Source: DASWVC01 sp036401335
GTDB lineage: Bacteria > Verrucomicrobiota > Verrucomicrobiia > Chthoniobacterales > JAFAMB01
Direction of reading: 5' to 3'
Assembly (NCBI GenBank): GCA_036401335.1
Contig: DASWVC010000054.1
Span: 6,624 to 70,623, forward strand
Length of the DNA stretch: 64,000 nt
Below, in pieces: positions 1 through 13,230 of this stretch (position 1 is the stretch's first letter; each line of letters opens with the position of its first letter). The position numbers and the translations under genes were made by a program. The notes beneath the pieces are model-generated. The model searched no databases. It saw nothing but the letters and a program-made list of their open reading frames with translations, and was not told the origin of the DNA.

Positions 1-1052
1 GGCACCTCAATCGCTCCCGCTGCTTCGAAGCACCCGATGGCGGCGCCCATGGCCGTCTCGAGTTGATAAGCCTTCGGAGTTTCCTTGTCCCGTGGATCTA
101 CCGTTTTTTCGTTTCGGATCAGGGGCAAGGGCAAGATGCCGTCGCCTTCGGCCAGCACCCGATCCAACACGTCCAGGCGCACCCACAAGTTGTTGGTATT
201 GAAAAACCGGTGCCGATCGGTGTCCTGAAATGCTTCCATGTCCTCTTCCGGGCATTGCGCCGATTCCCTCAGCACCAGCTGCCCGTCGGTTTTCCGGCGG
301 GCCAAATGGCCGCCCTTACGATCGACAGCCGTACGACGAGTGACCTCCATGAGGAACGGCAGGCCCGACTCGGCAAAATAACTTAGCAGGCGCAGGTCAA
401 GCGTTGCCCCAAGGTTGTCGGAATTGGAGACAAAAAGGAACTGGGTGCCACGCTCGCGCAGGGCTTTCAGCAAGCCGTGGCCCGCCATTGCCGTGTAAAG
501 GTCGCCATGGCCTGGCGGACACCATTCCAGTTGCGGATTTTGCGGCCATTGGACCGGCAGAAGCGACGGAACACCTATCTTTGGCACCCGGTTCTGAAGC
601 AACTCAAGGTGGCGGGGGTCGCCCAGCTCAGGGTAACGGCCAAGGGCCGCAAGCGTATCCTCGCTCGTGCTGAAACTGTTCATGACAAACAAGCCCAGCT
701 GAGGCGACAGTTCCGACCGCAACCGCAGGAACTGGCGAACGATAATGTCCAAAAAAGTGAGTTCACCTCGCACCCGCAACAAGCTTTTCGCCTTCTCCAA
801 CCCCATGCCGGTGCCAAGTCCACCGTTCAACTTCATGACGGCCGTCTGGCTCACGTAGGTTTCTACCGCGGCCGCTACCTGACGGTTTTCTAAGGACGGA
901 AGGTCTGCAACTGCTTCAAGGGATGCCTCCGGAATCAGGCCGGCGTCGGCCTGAGTCAGTTTGTTGTACTGGAACAAAAAGGCTCGAATCGCCGTTTCGT
1001 CCATGCCCGCGGCCAGCATCTTCTCACGAATCTGGGTCTCAGCATCGCTCAT
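1..1052 (-). CDS. UTP--glucose-1-phosphate uridylyltransferase, UDPGP family (3' end cut off by the window edge)
   Basis: Translating the minus strand from the ATG at 1052 gives an open frame that runs off the window edge, about 350 residues with no stop. It starts MSDAETQIREKML. At about residues 84-102 it carries the nucleotide-binding signature KLNGGLGTGMGLEKAKS, typical of eukaryote-type UDP-glucose pyrophosphorylases (UDPGP family), not of the unrelated bacterial GalU. The enzyme makes UDP-glucose from UTP and glucose-1-phosphate for polysaccharide and envelope synthesis in the cytoplasm. Family members are about 450-500 residues, so roughly the last quarter lies outside the window. It lies downstream of tsf on the same strand with a gap of about 70 bp, so it may be the last gene of the rpsB-tsf unit. 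A UDP-N-acetylhexosamine pyrophosphorylase is a less likely alternative. Confidence 0.88.
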   Translation of the reverse strand, partial: MSDAETQIREKMLAAGMDETAIRAFLFQYNKLTQADAGLIPEASLEAVADLPSLENRQVAAAVETYVSQTAVMKLNGGLGTGMGLEKAKSLLRVRGELTFLDIIVRQFLRLRSELSPQLGLFVMNSFSTSEDTLAALGRYPELGDPRHLELLQNRVPKIGVPSLLPVQWPQNPQLEWCPPGHGDLYTAMAGHGLLKALRERGTQFLFVSNSDNLGATLDLRLLSYFAESGLPFLMEVTRRTAVDRKGGHLARRKTDGQLVLRESAQCPEEDMEAFQDTDRHRFFNTNNLWVRLDVLDRVLAEGDGILPLPLIRNEKTVDPRDKETPKAYQLETAMGAAIGCFEAAGAIEV

Positions 1053-1125
1053 AACCCAAGTAATCTTGCAGCCAGCGGGTAAGGGAGCTAAATCTTTCGG
1101 TCTCGACCCGCAGGGCAAACGTTCC

Positions 1126-1770
1126 CTAAACCACCACCATGCCGCCCGCCGTCGGCACTTCCGCCGCAGAACTATCCACTTCTTCCCCGACCACGTACCG
1201 CGTAAAACGTTTGATCACCACGTTCTCTCCAAGTTGGGCAATTTTGGAGGAAACCAATTCCTTGATCGTCTGGTCTGGGTTCTTGATGAAAGCCTGGTCT
1301 AACAGGCAAACGCTGGCGTAATACTTGTCGAGTTTACCTTCGACAATCTTTTCAATCACGTTTGCAGGCTTGCCTTTCACCTGTTCCCGATAAATGCCGC
1401 GCTCTTTTTCAACTTCGGCCACCGGCACCTGTTCGCGGGTGACATAAAGGGGATGGGCGGCGGCAATGTGCAACGTGATATCCTTCACAAAATCGCGGAA
1501 GATCTCATTCTTCGCCACGAAATCGGTTTCACAGTTTACCTCCACCAACACCCCGACTTTGCCTTGCAAGTGGATGTAGGAAGCCACAATCCCTTCCTTC
1601 GCCGAGCGAGCCGCTTTCTTTGACGCACTGGCGATCCCCTTTTTCCGCAAAATCTCTTCCGCCTTGTCGAGGTCGCCTCCGGCTTCAACCAAAGCCCTTT
1701 TGCAATCCATCATGCCTGCGTTGGTTTTTTCGCGAAGCTGTTTTACAACGGCAGGGTTCACGTCAGCCAT
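1126..1770 (-). CDS. tsf: Translation elongation factor Ts
   Basis: EF-Ts is the guanine nucleotide exchange factor that reloads EF-Tu with GTP. The 214-residue product begins with the N-terminal UBA-like module (MADVNPAVVKQLREKTNAGM) followed by the DCKRALVEAGGDLDKAEEILRKKG stretch that is diagnostic for the family, and then the core with NCETDFVAKNE at about residues 79-89, which contacts EF-Tu. It is shorter than the roughly 280-residue E. coli protein. It resembles the short forms that have a single core subdomain, and nothing suggests truncation. It lies 64 bp downstream of rpsB in the conserved rpsB-tsf pair and is probably co-transcribed with it. Confidence 0.97.
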   Translation of the reverse strand: MADVNPAVVKQLREKTNAGMMDCKRALVEAGGDLDKAEEILRKKGIASASKKAARSAKEGIVASYIHLQGKVGVLVEVNCETDFVAKNEIFRDFVKDITLHIAAAHPLYVTREQVPVAEVEKERGIYREQVKGKPANVIEKIVEGKLDKYYASVCLLDQAFIKNPDQTIKELVSSKIAQLGENVVIKRFTRYVVGEEVDSSAAEVPTAGGMVVV

Positions 1771-1834
1771 ATATGAAAATAGAAATAGTTAAGGGCCCGA
1801 ACGCCCCGAAAAAGCACCCCGCAACGCAAAGTTA

Positions 1835-2563
1835 TTACCCCGCAACCGCTGCCAGTTGGGCACTATCGTCTTTTTTGCCCTCCTGCGTTGCCCCGTAAAT
1901 CGCATCCACGAGTTTTTGCAGAATCACCCGGATGGCACGAATGGCGTCATCGTTCCCGGCGATTGGGTAAGTAACTTTTTCAGGATCGGCGTTCGTGTCA
2001 ACAATCGCAATCGTCGGGATCTTAAGGCGAAGTGCTTCCGCCACCGCGATGGATTCGCGGGTGGTGTCAATGATCACCAGCGCGTCCGGCAACCGGTCCA
2101 TGGTCCGGATGCCTTCAAGGTTCCGGCGCAGTTTTTCAGCTTCGCGCCGTAGAGCCGAGAGCTCCTGCTTGCCCATTTTCGAGTATTCCGGCGACTTTTC
2201 AATCTGCTCAAGGTACGTGAGGCGACCCACGCTCTTTCGAATCGTGGTCAGGTTCGTCAACGTGCCGCCCAGCCACCGCTGGTTCACATAGAATTGCCCG
2301 CAGGCTTCCGCTGCTTCCTTGACCGCTTCCTGTGCCTGCTTCTTGCAACCGATAAAAAGCACCTTGCCGCCCTGGCGCGTCACCTCGGCCAGGTAGTCCG
2401 TCGCCGTTTGCAATTGCTCGACCGTCTTGGACAGATTGATGATGTAAATCGAATTGCGCTGCTCAAAGATGAATGGTTTCATCTTCGGGTTCCAACGCTT
2501 GGTCTGGTGTCCAAAGTGAACTCCTGCTTCCAGAAGTTCAGTCATTAATTCCATCGAAGACAT
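1835..2563 (-). CDS. rpsB: 30S ribosomal protein S2
   Basis: S2 is a late-assembling protein of the small ribosomal subunit. The 242-residue product has the family hallmarks: LLEAGVHFGHQTKRWNPKM near the N-terminus, FIFEQRNSIYIINL, the coiled-coil region around residues 110-150, and the C-terminal motif DALVIIDTTRESIAVAEALRL followed by IPTIAIVDTNADPEKVTYPIAGNDDA. Length and motifs are normal. It heads the rpsB-tsf pair. The region upstream (2564-2742) is AT-richer around 2600-2635 and probably holds the promoter, but I could not pick a convincing -35/-10 pair. Confidence 0.98.
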   Translation of the reverse strand: MSSMELMTELLEAGVHFGHQTKRWNPKMKPFIFEQRNSIYIINLSKTVEQLQTATDYLAEVTRQGGKVLFIGCKKQAQEAVKEAAEACGQFYVNQRWLGGTLTNLTTIRKSVGRLTYLEQIEKSPEYSKMGKQELSALRREAEKLRRNLEGIRTMDRLPDALVIIDTTRESIAVAEALRLKIPTIAIVDTNADPEKVTYPIAGNDDAIRAIRVILQKLVDAIYGATQEGKKDDSAQLAAVAG

Positions 2564-2742
2564 GGTAGTTGGCCGAGGCTAGCTTTCCTTGGTGGCGGGT
2601 TAGAAAATTACAATATGGGTCGAGCCGGTGACTATTGTTCAGCTCTACGTCCTTCGCAACTAAAACCTGAGAGCGCGAACTTCGCCGGAGCGGCGTTTGC
2701 AGGCCTGGCGGTTTTGCGAGTCAGCCGGACGTGTGTTTCCGG

Positions 2743-3291
2743 TCAATTTTCCCCATCCGGCGCCCGGGTTTCTTCGTAACGCGCAAACAGCCAAAGCACG
2801 TCGGACAGCCGGTTCAGGTACCGTACCGTTTCCGGATTGACGTAATCGGCGGAATCAGCGAGGGCAACGATCCGCCGTTCCGCCCTTCGGCAAACCGTGC
2901 GGGCCACGTCGAGGGTCGCGGAAGCGAGCGTTGCTCCGGGTGTTGCCCAATGCTGGTAAGTGATGTGATGGTTCTTCTCGAGGTCATCGACCACGGCGGT
3001 CAGCGCATCGACCATTCCGGCGTTCACCAAACCATACCCATCGTTTGAGTACCGTTCACGGTCTTCATCCGCGACGGCCAGCTCGCCCATCAGGATGACC
3101 AGGGTTTTCTGCATCGCCAGAACGGTCTGTCGCACCAGCGGGAGCTTAGAAGTGGCCCGGACCAGTCCAAGCGCCGCATTCAGTTCGTCCACGGTGCCAT
3201 AAGCGTCGACGCGCCGGTTATCCTTTGGCACGCGCCGCCCGTACATCAGAGCGGTCTTGCCTGCATCACCGGTTTTTGTAGCGATCGACAT
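2743..3291 (-). CDS. pduO: ATP:cob(I)alamin adenosyltransferase, PduO type
   Basis: It transfers the adenosyl group of ATP to cob(I)alamin to make adenosylcobalamin (coenzyme B12). The 182-residue product shows the PduO signature: N-terminal TKTGDAGKTALMYGRRVPKD (ATP binding), YGTVDELNAALG, the RRAERRIVAL helix, and the C-terminal NPETVRYLNRLSDVLWLFAR motif. I place the start at the ATG at 3291 because MSIATKTGDAG matches the usual N-terminus; a GTG 42 bp upstream would add an extension unlike the family. It stands alone between the rpoC terminator and rpsB on the same strand. No other B12 gene is visible, so it probably serves B12-dependent enzymes encoded elsewhere. Confidence 0.93.
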   Translation of the reverse strand: MSIATKTGDAGKTALMYGRRVPKDNRRVDAYGTVDELNAALGLVRATSKLPLVRQTVLAMQKTLVILMGELAVADEDRERYSNDGYGLVNAGMVDALTAVVDDLEKNHHITYQHWATPGATLASATLDVARTVCRRAERRIVALADSADYVNPETVRYLNRLSDVLWLFARYEETRAPDGEN

Positions 3292-3386
3292 GCTCTTACG
3301 GCTGCTCAAGTTCTCAGCCAGGTTTCCGGGCACTTAAGAAGAAGCTCCCCGGCCGTCAGAAGTACCGAGCGGGCGAGGGGCCAGAA

Positions 3387-3425
3387 CGAAAAGGAGGGTG
3401 GCAAAACGTCTGCCACCCTCCCCTT
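3387..3425 (-). terminator. Rho-independent terminator after rpoC
   Basis: A perfect 10-bp inverted repeat (GGAGGGTGGC at 3393-3402 and GCCACCCTCC at 3412-3421) with a 9-nt loop lies just beyond the rpoC stop. Read on the minus strand it is followed by TTTTCG. It should end the rpoBC transcript, which makes the adenosyltransferase downstream a separate unit. Confidence 0.9.
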
Positions 3426-3434
3426 TTCTAAAGA

Positions 3435-7544
<4,110 letters not shown>

Positions 7545-7697
7545 ATTACCGCCGGTAAATAGTGAGACTGCTCAGGCTGCCGGTTACCGAATCCGGCAGG
7601 CCAAGGTAAAAACAATTTGTTAATGGATGCGTCCCTGCGGCCGCCAGCGCGTCCCGGCTTCTCACGTCCGGAACACGCCGACCAGCAATGCATTGAA

Positions 7698-10600
7698 TCA
7701 AAGGGCAGCCGCGGCCACCTCGCCGTCGAGCATGGGTTCGCCGTACCCTTGCTGTGAGGAACGACCGCCGACTTTCACATCCAGCCCCAGGCTTTGCATT
7801 TCCTTGATCAAAACGTTGAACGATTCCGGAGTCCCTGCCTCGAGCGAATTGTCGCCTTTCACAATCGATTCATAGATCCGGGTCCGGCCCTGCACGTCGT
7901 CGGATTTCACCGTCAGGAGTTCCTGCAACGTGTAGGCCGCACCGTACGCCTCAAGCGCCCACACTTCCATCTCGCCGAAACGCTGGCCGCCGTACTGGGC
8001 CTTGCCGCCCAACGGTTGCTGTGTCACCAGCGAGTACGGGCCGACCGCCCGGGCGTGGATTTTGTCCGCAACCAGGTGGCCAAGCTTCAGCATGTAGATG
8101 TACCCAACCACTACCTGCTGTTCAAAGGCATCGCCGGTGCGTCCGTCGTACAACGTGGACTTGCCATTCTCGTTAACCCAGCGAAAACCCTCTACTTCCT
8201 TGGCTTCCGTCAGGTACTTGCGAATCTCAGGTTCCTCGATGCCGTCGAACACCGGGGTAGCAACTTTGAACCCGAGCGCTTTCGCCGCCACACCGAGGTG
8301 CGTCTCCAGCACCTGACCAACGTTCATCCGGCTCGGCACCCCCAGCGGATTCAACACAATTTCCACCGGCGTTCCGTCGCTCAGGAAGGGCATGTCTTCC
8401 TCGGCCACAATCTTGGCGACAACGCCTTTGTTGCCGTGTCGGCCTGCCATTTTGTCGCCCACGCTCAACTTGCGCTTGCTCGCAATGTAGACCTTGACCT
8501 GTTTGATAATGCCGGGATCGATGTCGTCGCCGCTCTCGATCCGATCAAGGGAGCGTTCTTTCTCGAGGTCCAACTCAGCAAACTTATGTTCAAAGGAGCT
8601 GATGATCTCGCGGATCTTGTTTCGGATCGGGCTCGGGTCGATGTCGATGTGATCGTACACCCCGGCCAGCTTTCGCAACAACGTCTTCGTGATCTTCCGG
8701 TTAGCCGGGATAATGATTTCTCCCGTCTCCGCATTGACCACATCCAACGGAATCTTTTCTCCCAGCAGAATGTTGGACAACGCCTCGGTCAGTTCCTCCT
8801 GGAGTTCATCCCGTCGCTTTTTGTGGTCCTCAGAAATCTGCTTGGCCTGGCGTTTGGTTTCCGCCGGAGTCAACTTCTGTTTCTGGACCTCTTTTCGCGA
8901 CGAGACCTTCACGTCCATGACGATGCCGTACGTGCCGGAAGGAACGGTCAGAGACGTATCCTTTACATCGGCGGCCTTCTCTCCGAAGATGGCGCGCAAC
9001 AGCCGTTCTTCCGGGGCCAGTTCCGTCTCGCTTTTCGGCGTGATTTTACCGACCAGGATGTCGCCCGGCTTGACCTCTGCCCCCACCCGGATCACGCCGT
9101 CGGACCCAAGGTTGCGCAGGGCTTCTTCGCTCACGTTCGGAATGTCACGGGTAATCTCTTCGGGGCCAAGCTTGGTGTCCCGGGCGCCGATCTCGAACTC
9201 ATCGATGTGGATGGAGGTGTAGATGTCCTCTTTCACCACTTTCTCCGAGATCAGGATGGCATCTTCAAAGTTGTAGCCGTTCCATGGCATGAAGGCCACC
9301 AGGACGTTGCGGCCCAAGGCCAGCTCACCGTCTTCCGTGTTCGGGCCGTCAGCAATGACCTGCCCCTTTGTTACCTTCTGGCCTTTGCGAACGATCGGTT
9401 TCTGGTTGATGCACGTGCCCGCGTTCGAGCGCATGAATTTCCGCAACTCATAGACGTAGATGCCTTCGTCCGGACGGCTGATCATCTTTTTCTTGAACTC
9501 CGGCACCCTGCCGTCCCGGGTCACGATGATCAGTTCAGCCATGACGGAAGCAACGATCCCGTCTTCCTCGGCCACGATCACGGCTTTGGAGTCGCGAGCC
9601 ACCTTCCCTTCAAGCCCGGTGCCCACCAGCGGCGCTTCGGAACGGATCAGCGGCACACCCTGACGCTGCATGTTCGAACCCATCAGCGCCCGGTTCGCGT
9701 CGTCGTGTTCCAGGAACGGAATCAAGCCGGCTGCAACCGAGACCAGCTGTTTCGGCGAGATGTCCATGTAGTGCGCCTTGGAGGGTTCCACCTCCAAAAA
9801 GTCGCCCCGGTAACGGACCGCCACCTTCTCGTCAGTAAAATTTCCTGCCGCATCGATCGGCTGATTGGCCTGGGCCACCAGGTAATTCTCTTCCCGGTCT
9901 GCCGTCAGGTAATCGATCCGATCGGTTACCCGGCTATTCTCGATCCGCCGGTAAGGCGTTTCGATAAAGCCGAACTCGTTGATGCGCGCAAAGGTGCTCA
10001 TTGAGCTGATCAGCCCGATGTTAGGACCTTCCGGGGTCTCGATCGGACAGATGCGGCCGTAGTGGGACGGGTGCACGTCGCGCACCTCGAACCCGGCCCG
10101 GTCCCGGCTCAGGCCGCCTGGCCCAAGCGCGGACAGGCGCCGCTTGTGCGTCAGTTCGGCCAAAGGATTGGTCTGGTCCATGAACTGACTCAACTGGGAG
10201 CGGCCGAAAAAGTCGCGGATCACCGCGCTCAACGCCTTCGGGTTGATCAGCTTCTGTGGGGTCATGCCGTCAATGTTGACGTCGAAAAGCGTCATCCGCT
10301 CTTTCACCAGCCGTTCCGTACGCGCAAGGCCGACCCGGCACTGATTGGCCAGCAGTTCACCCACGGTACGAACGCGGCGGCTGCCCAGGTGATCGATGTC
10401 GTCCAGAATGCCTTCGCCTTTGCGCAGGGTCACCAGGTACTTCATCGCGCCGATAAAATCGTCTTTCGTCAACGTCCGCTCAGCAAGGTCGACGTTGATG
10501 CTCAACTTCTGGTTGATCTTGTAACGGCCGACGCGGCCCAGGTCGTATTTCTTCGGGTCGAAAAACAACCGTTTTAACAAGCCACGGGCGTTTGCCACCG

Positions 10601-11525
10601 TCGGCGGATCGCCCGGACGAAGCCGGCGGTAAATATCTTTAAGGGCTTCTTCCTCGTCGTGTGCCGGATCCTTTTTGATCGACTTGATGATGGTGTCGTC
10701 GTCCTTCGTATCGACCACGTCGACTTCCTGAACGCCGAGGCTCAGCACCTGCTGGATGGTTGCCTTGGTCAGCGGCTCGAACGCGCGCGCCACGGTGATC
10801 TCCCCGTCCCGCACATCCTGGATCAACACTTTCGTGTTAAGCTCCTCTTCCTCCAGGTCGTTGGTCAGGTGCAGCTTCTGGACCGCGTAAAAAAGATTGA
10901 TGATCTCCGCGTCACTCCCATAACCGACGGCCCGCAAGAACGTGGTGGCCAAAAATTTCCGCCGGCGTTTGCGCCGGTCCAGGTAGATGTACAGCAGGTC
11001 ATTGGTGTCAAACTGGACTTCCAGCCAGGAACCACGGTCCGGGATGATCCGGAAGCTGTACAGCACCTTGCCGTTAAGGTGAACGGAGGATTCAAACGCA
11101 ATACCGGGCGAACGGTGCAATTGGCTTACCACCACACGCTCGGCGCCATTGATCACAAAGGTGCCTTGAGGCGTCATGAGCGGGATCTCGCCCATGTAAA
11201 CCTTCTCTTCCTTCGTGCCTTTCTCATCGCGCAGCTGAAACGTGACGTGCAACGGGGCACTGAATGTCTGGCCCTCGCGTTGGCACTCCAACGCAGACAT
11301 CTTCGGATCGCCGATGTCGTAATTGACGAAATCCAGGACGACTTTGTCGTCGTAGCTTTGAATCGGGAAAACTTCCCTGAAAACGGCCTGCAGGCCGACG
11401 TTCTTCCGTTTGCTCAACGGCACGTCTTTCTGCAGAAATTCCACGTACGAATTGAGTTGAACCTCGATGAGGTTGGGCGGATCGATCGCCTCCTTGATTT
11501 TTCCGAAATAGATGCGCTCTGACAT
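7698..11525 (-). CDS. rpoB: DNA-directed RNA polymerase subunit beta
   Basis: This is the second catalytic subunit of RNA polymerase. I start it at the ATG at 11525 because MSERIYFGKIKEAIDPPNLIEVQL matches the usual N-terminus; the same frame runs 57 bp further upstream without family similarity. The 1,275-residue product shows the rifampicin-pocket segment (FFGRSQLSQFMDQTNPLAELTHKRRLSALGPGG), GRICPIETPEGPNIGLI, NVLVAFMPWNGYNFEDAI, KMAGRHGNKGV and the C-terminal MEVWALEAYGAAYTLQE. The S..Q..D..H..R..S positions of the pocket look wild type, so rifampicin sensitivity is expected from the sequence. Unusually, rplL is not directly upstream: 4.4 kb of unrelated genes lie between. Confidence 0.98.
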   Translation of the reverse strand: MSERIYFGKIKEAIDPPNLIEVQLNSYVEFLQKDVPLSKRKNVGLQAVFREVFPIQSYDDKVVLDFVNYDIGDPKMSALECQREGQTFSAPLHVTFQLRDEKGTKEEKVYMGEIPLMTPQGTFVINGAERVVVSQLHRSPGIAFESSVHLNGKVLYSFRIIPDRGSWLEVQFDTNDLLYIYLDRRKRRRKFLATTFLRAVGYGSDAEIINLFYAVQKLHLTNDLEEEELNTKVLIQDVRDGEITVARAFEPLTKATIQQVLSLGVQEVDVVDTKDDDTIIKSIKKDPAHDEEEALKDIYRRLRPGDPPTVANARGLLKRLFFDPKKYDLGRVGRYKINQKLSINVDLAERTLTKDDFIGAMKYLVTLRKGEGILDDIDHLGSRRVRTVGELLANQCRVGLARTERLVKERMTLFDVNIDGMTPQKLINPKALSAVIRDFFGRSQLSQFMDQTNPLAELTHKRRLSALGPGGLSRDRAGFEVRDVHPSHYGRICPIETPEGPNIGLISSMSTFARINEFGFIETPYRRIENSRVTDRIDYLTADREENYLVAQANQPIDAAGNFTDEKVAVRYRGDFLEVEPSKAHYMDISPKQLVSVAAGLIPFLEHDDANRALMGSNMQRQGVPLIRSEAPLVGTGLEGKVARDSKAVIVAEEDGIVASVMAELIIVTRDGRVPEFKKKMISRPDEGIYVYELRKFMRSNAGTCINQKPIVRKGQKVTKGQVIADGPNTEDGELALGRNVLVAFMPWNGYNFEDAILISEKVVKEDIYTSIHIDEFEIGARDTKLGPEEITRDIPNVSEEALRNLGSDGVIRVGAEVKPGDILVGKITPKSETELAPEERLLRAIFGEKAADVKDTSLTVPSGTYGIVMDVKVSSRKEVQKQKLTPAETKRQAKQISEDHKKRRDELQEELTEALSNILLGEKIPLDVVNAETGEIIIPANRKITKTLLRKLAGVYDHIDIDPSPIRNKIREIISSFEHKFAELDLEKERSLDRIESGDDIDPGIIKQVKVYIASKRKLSVGDKMAGRHGNKGVVAKIVAEEDMPFLSDGTPVEIVLNPLGVPSRMNVGQVLETHLGVAAKALGFKVATPVFDGIEEPEIRKYLTEAKEVEGFRWVNENGKSTLYDGRTGDAFEQQVVVGYIYMLKLGHLVADKIHARAVGPYSLVTQQPLGGKAQYGGQRFGEMEVWALEAYGAAYTLQELLTVKSDDVQGRTRIYESIVKGDNSLEAGTPESFNVLIKEMQSLGLDVKVGGRSSQQGYGEPMLDGEVAAAAL

Positions 11526-11915
11526 ACAAGATCGTGTTCTTTGTCCGAACCGGGACTTAAACGCTGCCCAACCGAAAGCCACCCTTGAGATGGAAACCGG
11601 GACGGCAAAGGGGAACAGAAATAGCCCCAGACAGGAGCATTGTCAAATGCACCTCGTGCGTGGAGCCAACAGCCGTGACTGTGAAATTAAACTGCCGAGC
11701 GATATCTCGAGTTCCCCCGCGGTTAACGGAGCCCCAATTGTACGTTGAAATGCTCGGGTTGCAAGGGATTTTTACGGGGGAACAGCTGCCGCGTAAAAGG
11801 GCCGCCCGTCCCTTGCCGGCCTGCCCGGCGGCGAAGGGACTCCCCGACCTGCGGCAATACCTCCTTCCGCTTCGTTTGCCTTGGCTCGGAAGCTTCAATT
11901 ACGACAGTTTTGATC
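11526..11915. other. Divergent intergenic region between rpoB and the MFS gene
   Basis: This 390-bp stretch separates rpoB (minus) from the MFS transporter (plus). It contains the rpoBC promoter candidate at 11618-11646. I see no RNA gene or credible small ORF in it. Confidence 0.6.
11618..11646 (-). promoter_or_regulatory. Candidate sigma-70 promoter for rpoBC
   Basis: On the minus strand a perfect -35 hexamer TTGACA (11646-11641) is followed by a 17-bp spacer and TATTTC (11623-11618), a 4/6 match to the -10 consensus. The expected start point near 11611 leaves a leader of about 85 nt before the rpoB ATG. A promoter is needed here because the rplKAJL transcript ends at a terminator at 15990-16019. 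Confidence 0.65.
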
Positions 11916-13211
11916 ATGCTGAACAAACGCTGGACGATGATTTTTCTCTGCTTCCTTGCAAACGCGATCAATTTCATCGACCGCGCCAACCTCGCCATCG
12001 CGGCGCCAACCATTCGCACCGACTTAAAGCTCGATGCGGCCGTCATGGGTGTGGTCTTGAGCGCCTTCTTCTGGACCTATGCAGGTTTGCAAATGCCGGC
12101 AGGATGGTTCATCGACAAAGTGGGCGTACGCGTCAGCCTGGCACTCGCGGTAGGCTGGTGGTCACTCTTCACCATGAGCACGGGCCTTGCCCGTGGCATT
12201 GGCCAACTCATGGGAGCGCGCTTCCTCTTGGGCGCCGGCGAGGCGGCCGCCATTCCGTCGTTTGCCAAAGTGGCCTTCAACTGGTTCCCCCGAAAGGAAC
12301 GGGGCCTGGCCTGTAGTATTTTCGACAGTGGTTCGCGCGTCGGCTCCGCCCTTTCACTTCCCCTGGTGGCTTGGCTGATTGTCACGCTGGGCTGGCGAGG
12401 GTCGTTTGTGGTGACGGGATTGATCGGCCTGATCTGGGCACTCGTCTGGTGGTTTATTTATCGCGACCCGGAACACTACCGTTCCATTGCCCCGGAGGCC
12501 GTTGACGCGCTTCTGGCCGAACGCGGGACGCCGCTGAACACGAATCCTGAAACGAGGGTTTCATGGCTGGATTTGTTCCGCTACCGGACCGTCTGGGGCA
12601 TGATGATCGGCCTGTTCTGTTTGAATTTTACGATCTACTTTTACATCACTTGGTTTCCCAGTTACCTGCTCCAAGCCCGCGGATTTTCTCTCGCGTCGCT
12701 CGGCACACTCGGCATGCTGCCGGCCTTATTGGCAATTCCCGCGGGCTGGCTCGGCGGCTTCACTTCCGATAGTTTGATGAGACGTGGCTGGGGTGCCACC
12801 GCCGCACGCAAGACTTGCCTGGTGTCCGGCATGCTTGCGTCTTCGTCGATCAGCTTGTCTGCGTTTGTGGAGAGTACCGGCGCTTGTTTGGCCCTTTTGT
12901 CCCTGGCGTACGCGGGCCTGTCTTTCGCGGGGGCCAACGTGTGGACCCTTCCAGGCGAGGTGGCGCCGGCGCCGAAGTACGTGGCCTCGCTTGGGGGTAT
13001 CCAGAATTTCGCGGGGAACCTTGCGGGCATCGTGACCAGCACCTTTACCGGCGTGATGCTGACGGTGACGAAAGGATCGTTCGTCGTTCCCCTCGCCGTT
13101 GCCGGCGGTTTGTGCGTCGTCGGCAGCCTTGCTTACCTTTTCGTTGTTGGGAAAATCGAGCCTCTGCCCGCGTTGCCCCCGCGACGGAGGAAGTCAGTGA
13201 CAGATCGTTAA
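11916..13211 (+). CDS. MFS transporter, anion:cation symporter (ACS) type
   Basis: This is a 431-residue inner-membrane permease with about 12 predicted membrane helices. The N-terminal segment (FLANAINFIDRANLAIAAP, then the loop GWFIDKVGVR) and GARFLLGAGEAAAIPSFAKVAFNWFPRKERG match the ACS subfamily, which imports organic anions such as hexuronates, galactonate or glucarate with protons or sodium. The substrate cannot be read from sequence. I chose the ATG at 11916; the frame stays open upstream but that part is not membrane-like. An ATG at 11937 is an alternative. It is convergent with the UPF0173 hydrolase, with stops 20 bp apart. It is part of the block that separates rplL from rpoB. Confidence 0.88.
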   Translation: MLNKRWTMIFLCFLANAINFIDRANLAIAAPTIRTDLKLDAAVMGVVLSAFFWTYAGLQMPAGWFIDKVGVRVSLALAVGWWSLFTMSTGLARGIGQLMGARFLLGAGEAAAIPSFAKVAFNWFPRKERGLACSIFDSGSRVGSALSLPLVAWLIVTLGWRGSFVVTGLIGLIWALVWWFIYRDPEHYRSIAPEAVDALLAERGTPLNTNPETRVSWLDLFRYRTVWGMMIGLFCLNFTIYFYITWFPSYLLQARGFSLASLGTLGMLPALLAIPAGWLGGFTSDSLMRRGWGATAARKTCLVSGMLASSSISLSAFVESTGACLALLSLAYAGLSFAGANVWTLPGEVAPAPKYVASLGGIQNFAGNLAGIVTSTFTGVMLTVTKGSFVVPLAVAGGLCVVGSLAYLFVVGKIEPLPALPPRRRKSVTDR

Positions 13212-13230
13212 GGGTCACCGTGCATATGCC

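Noticed and set aside
3328..3355. A possible extra copy of the family B hairpin repeat upstream of pduO
   Set aside because: About 22 of 28 positions resemble the repeat but the hairpin stem is broken, so it may be chance.
7794..10004. A 736-codon plus-strand open frame
   Set aside because: It is antisense to rpoB. The composition is that of a complementary-strand shadow, and rpoB is certain.
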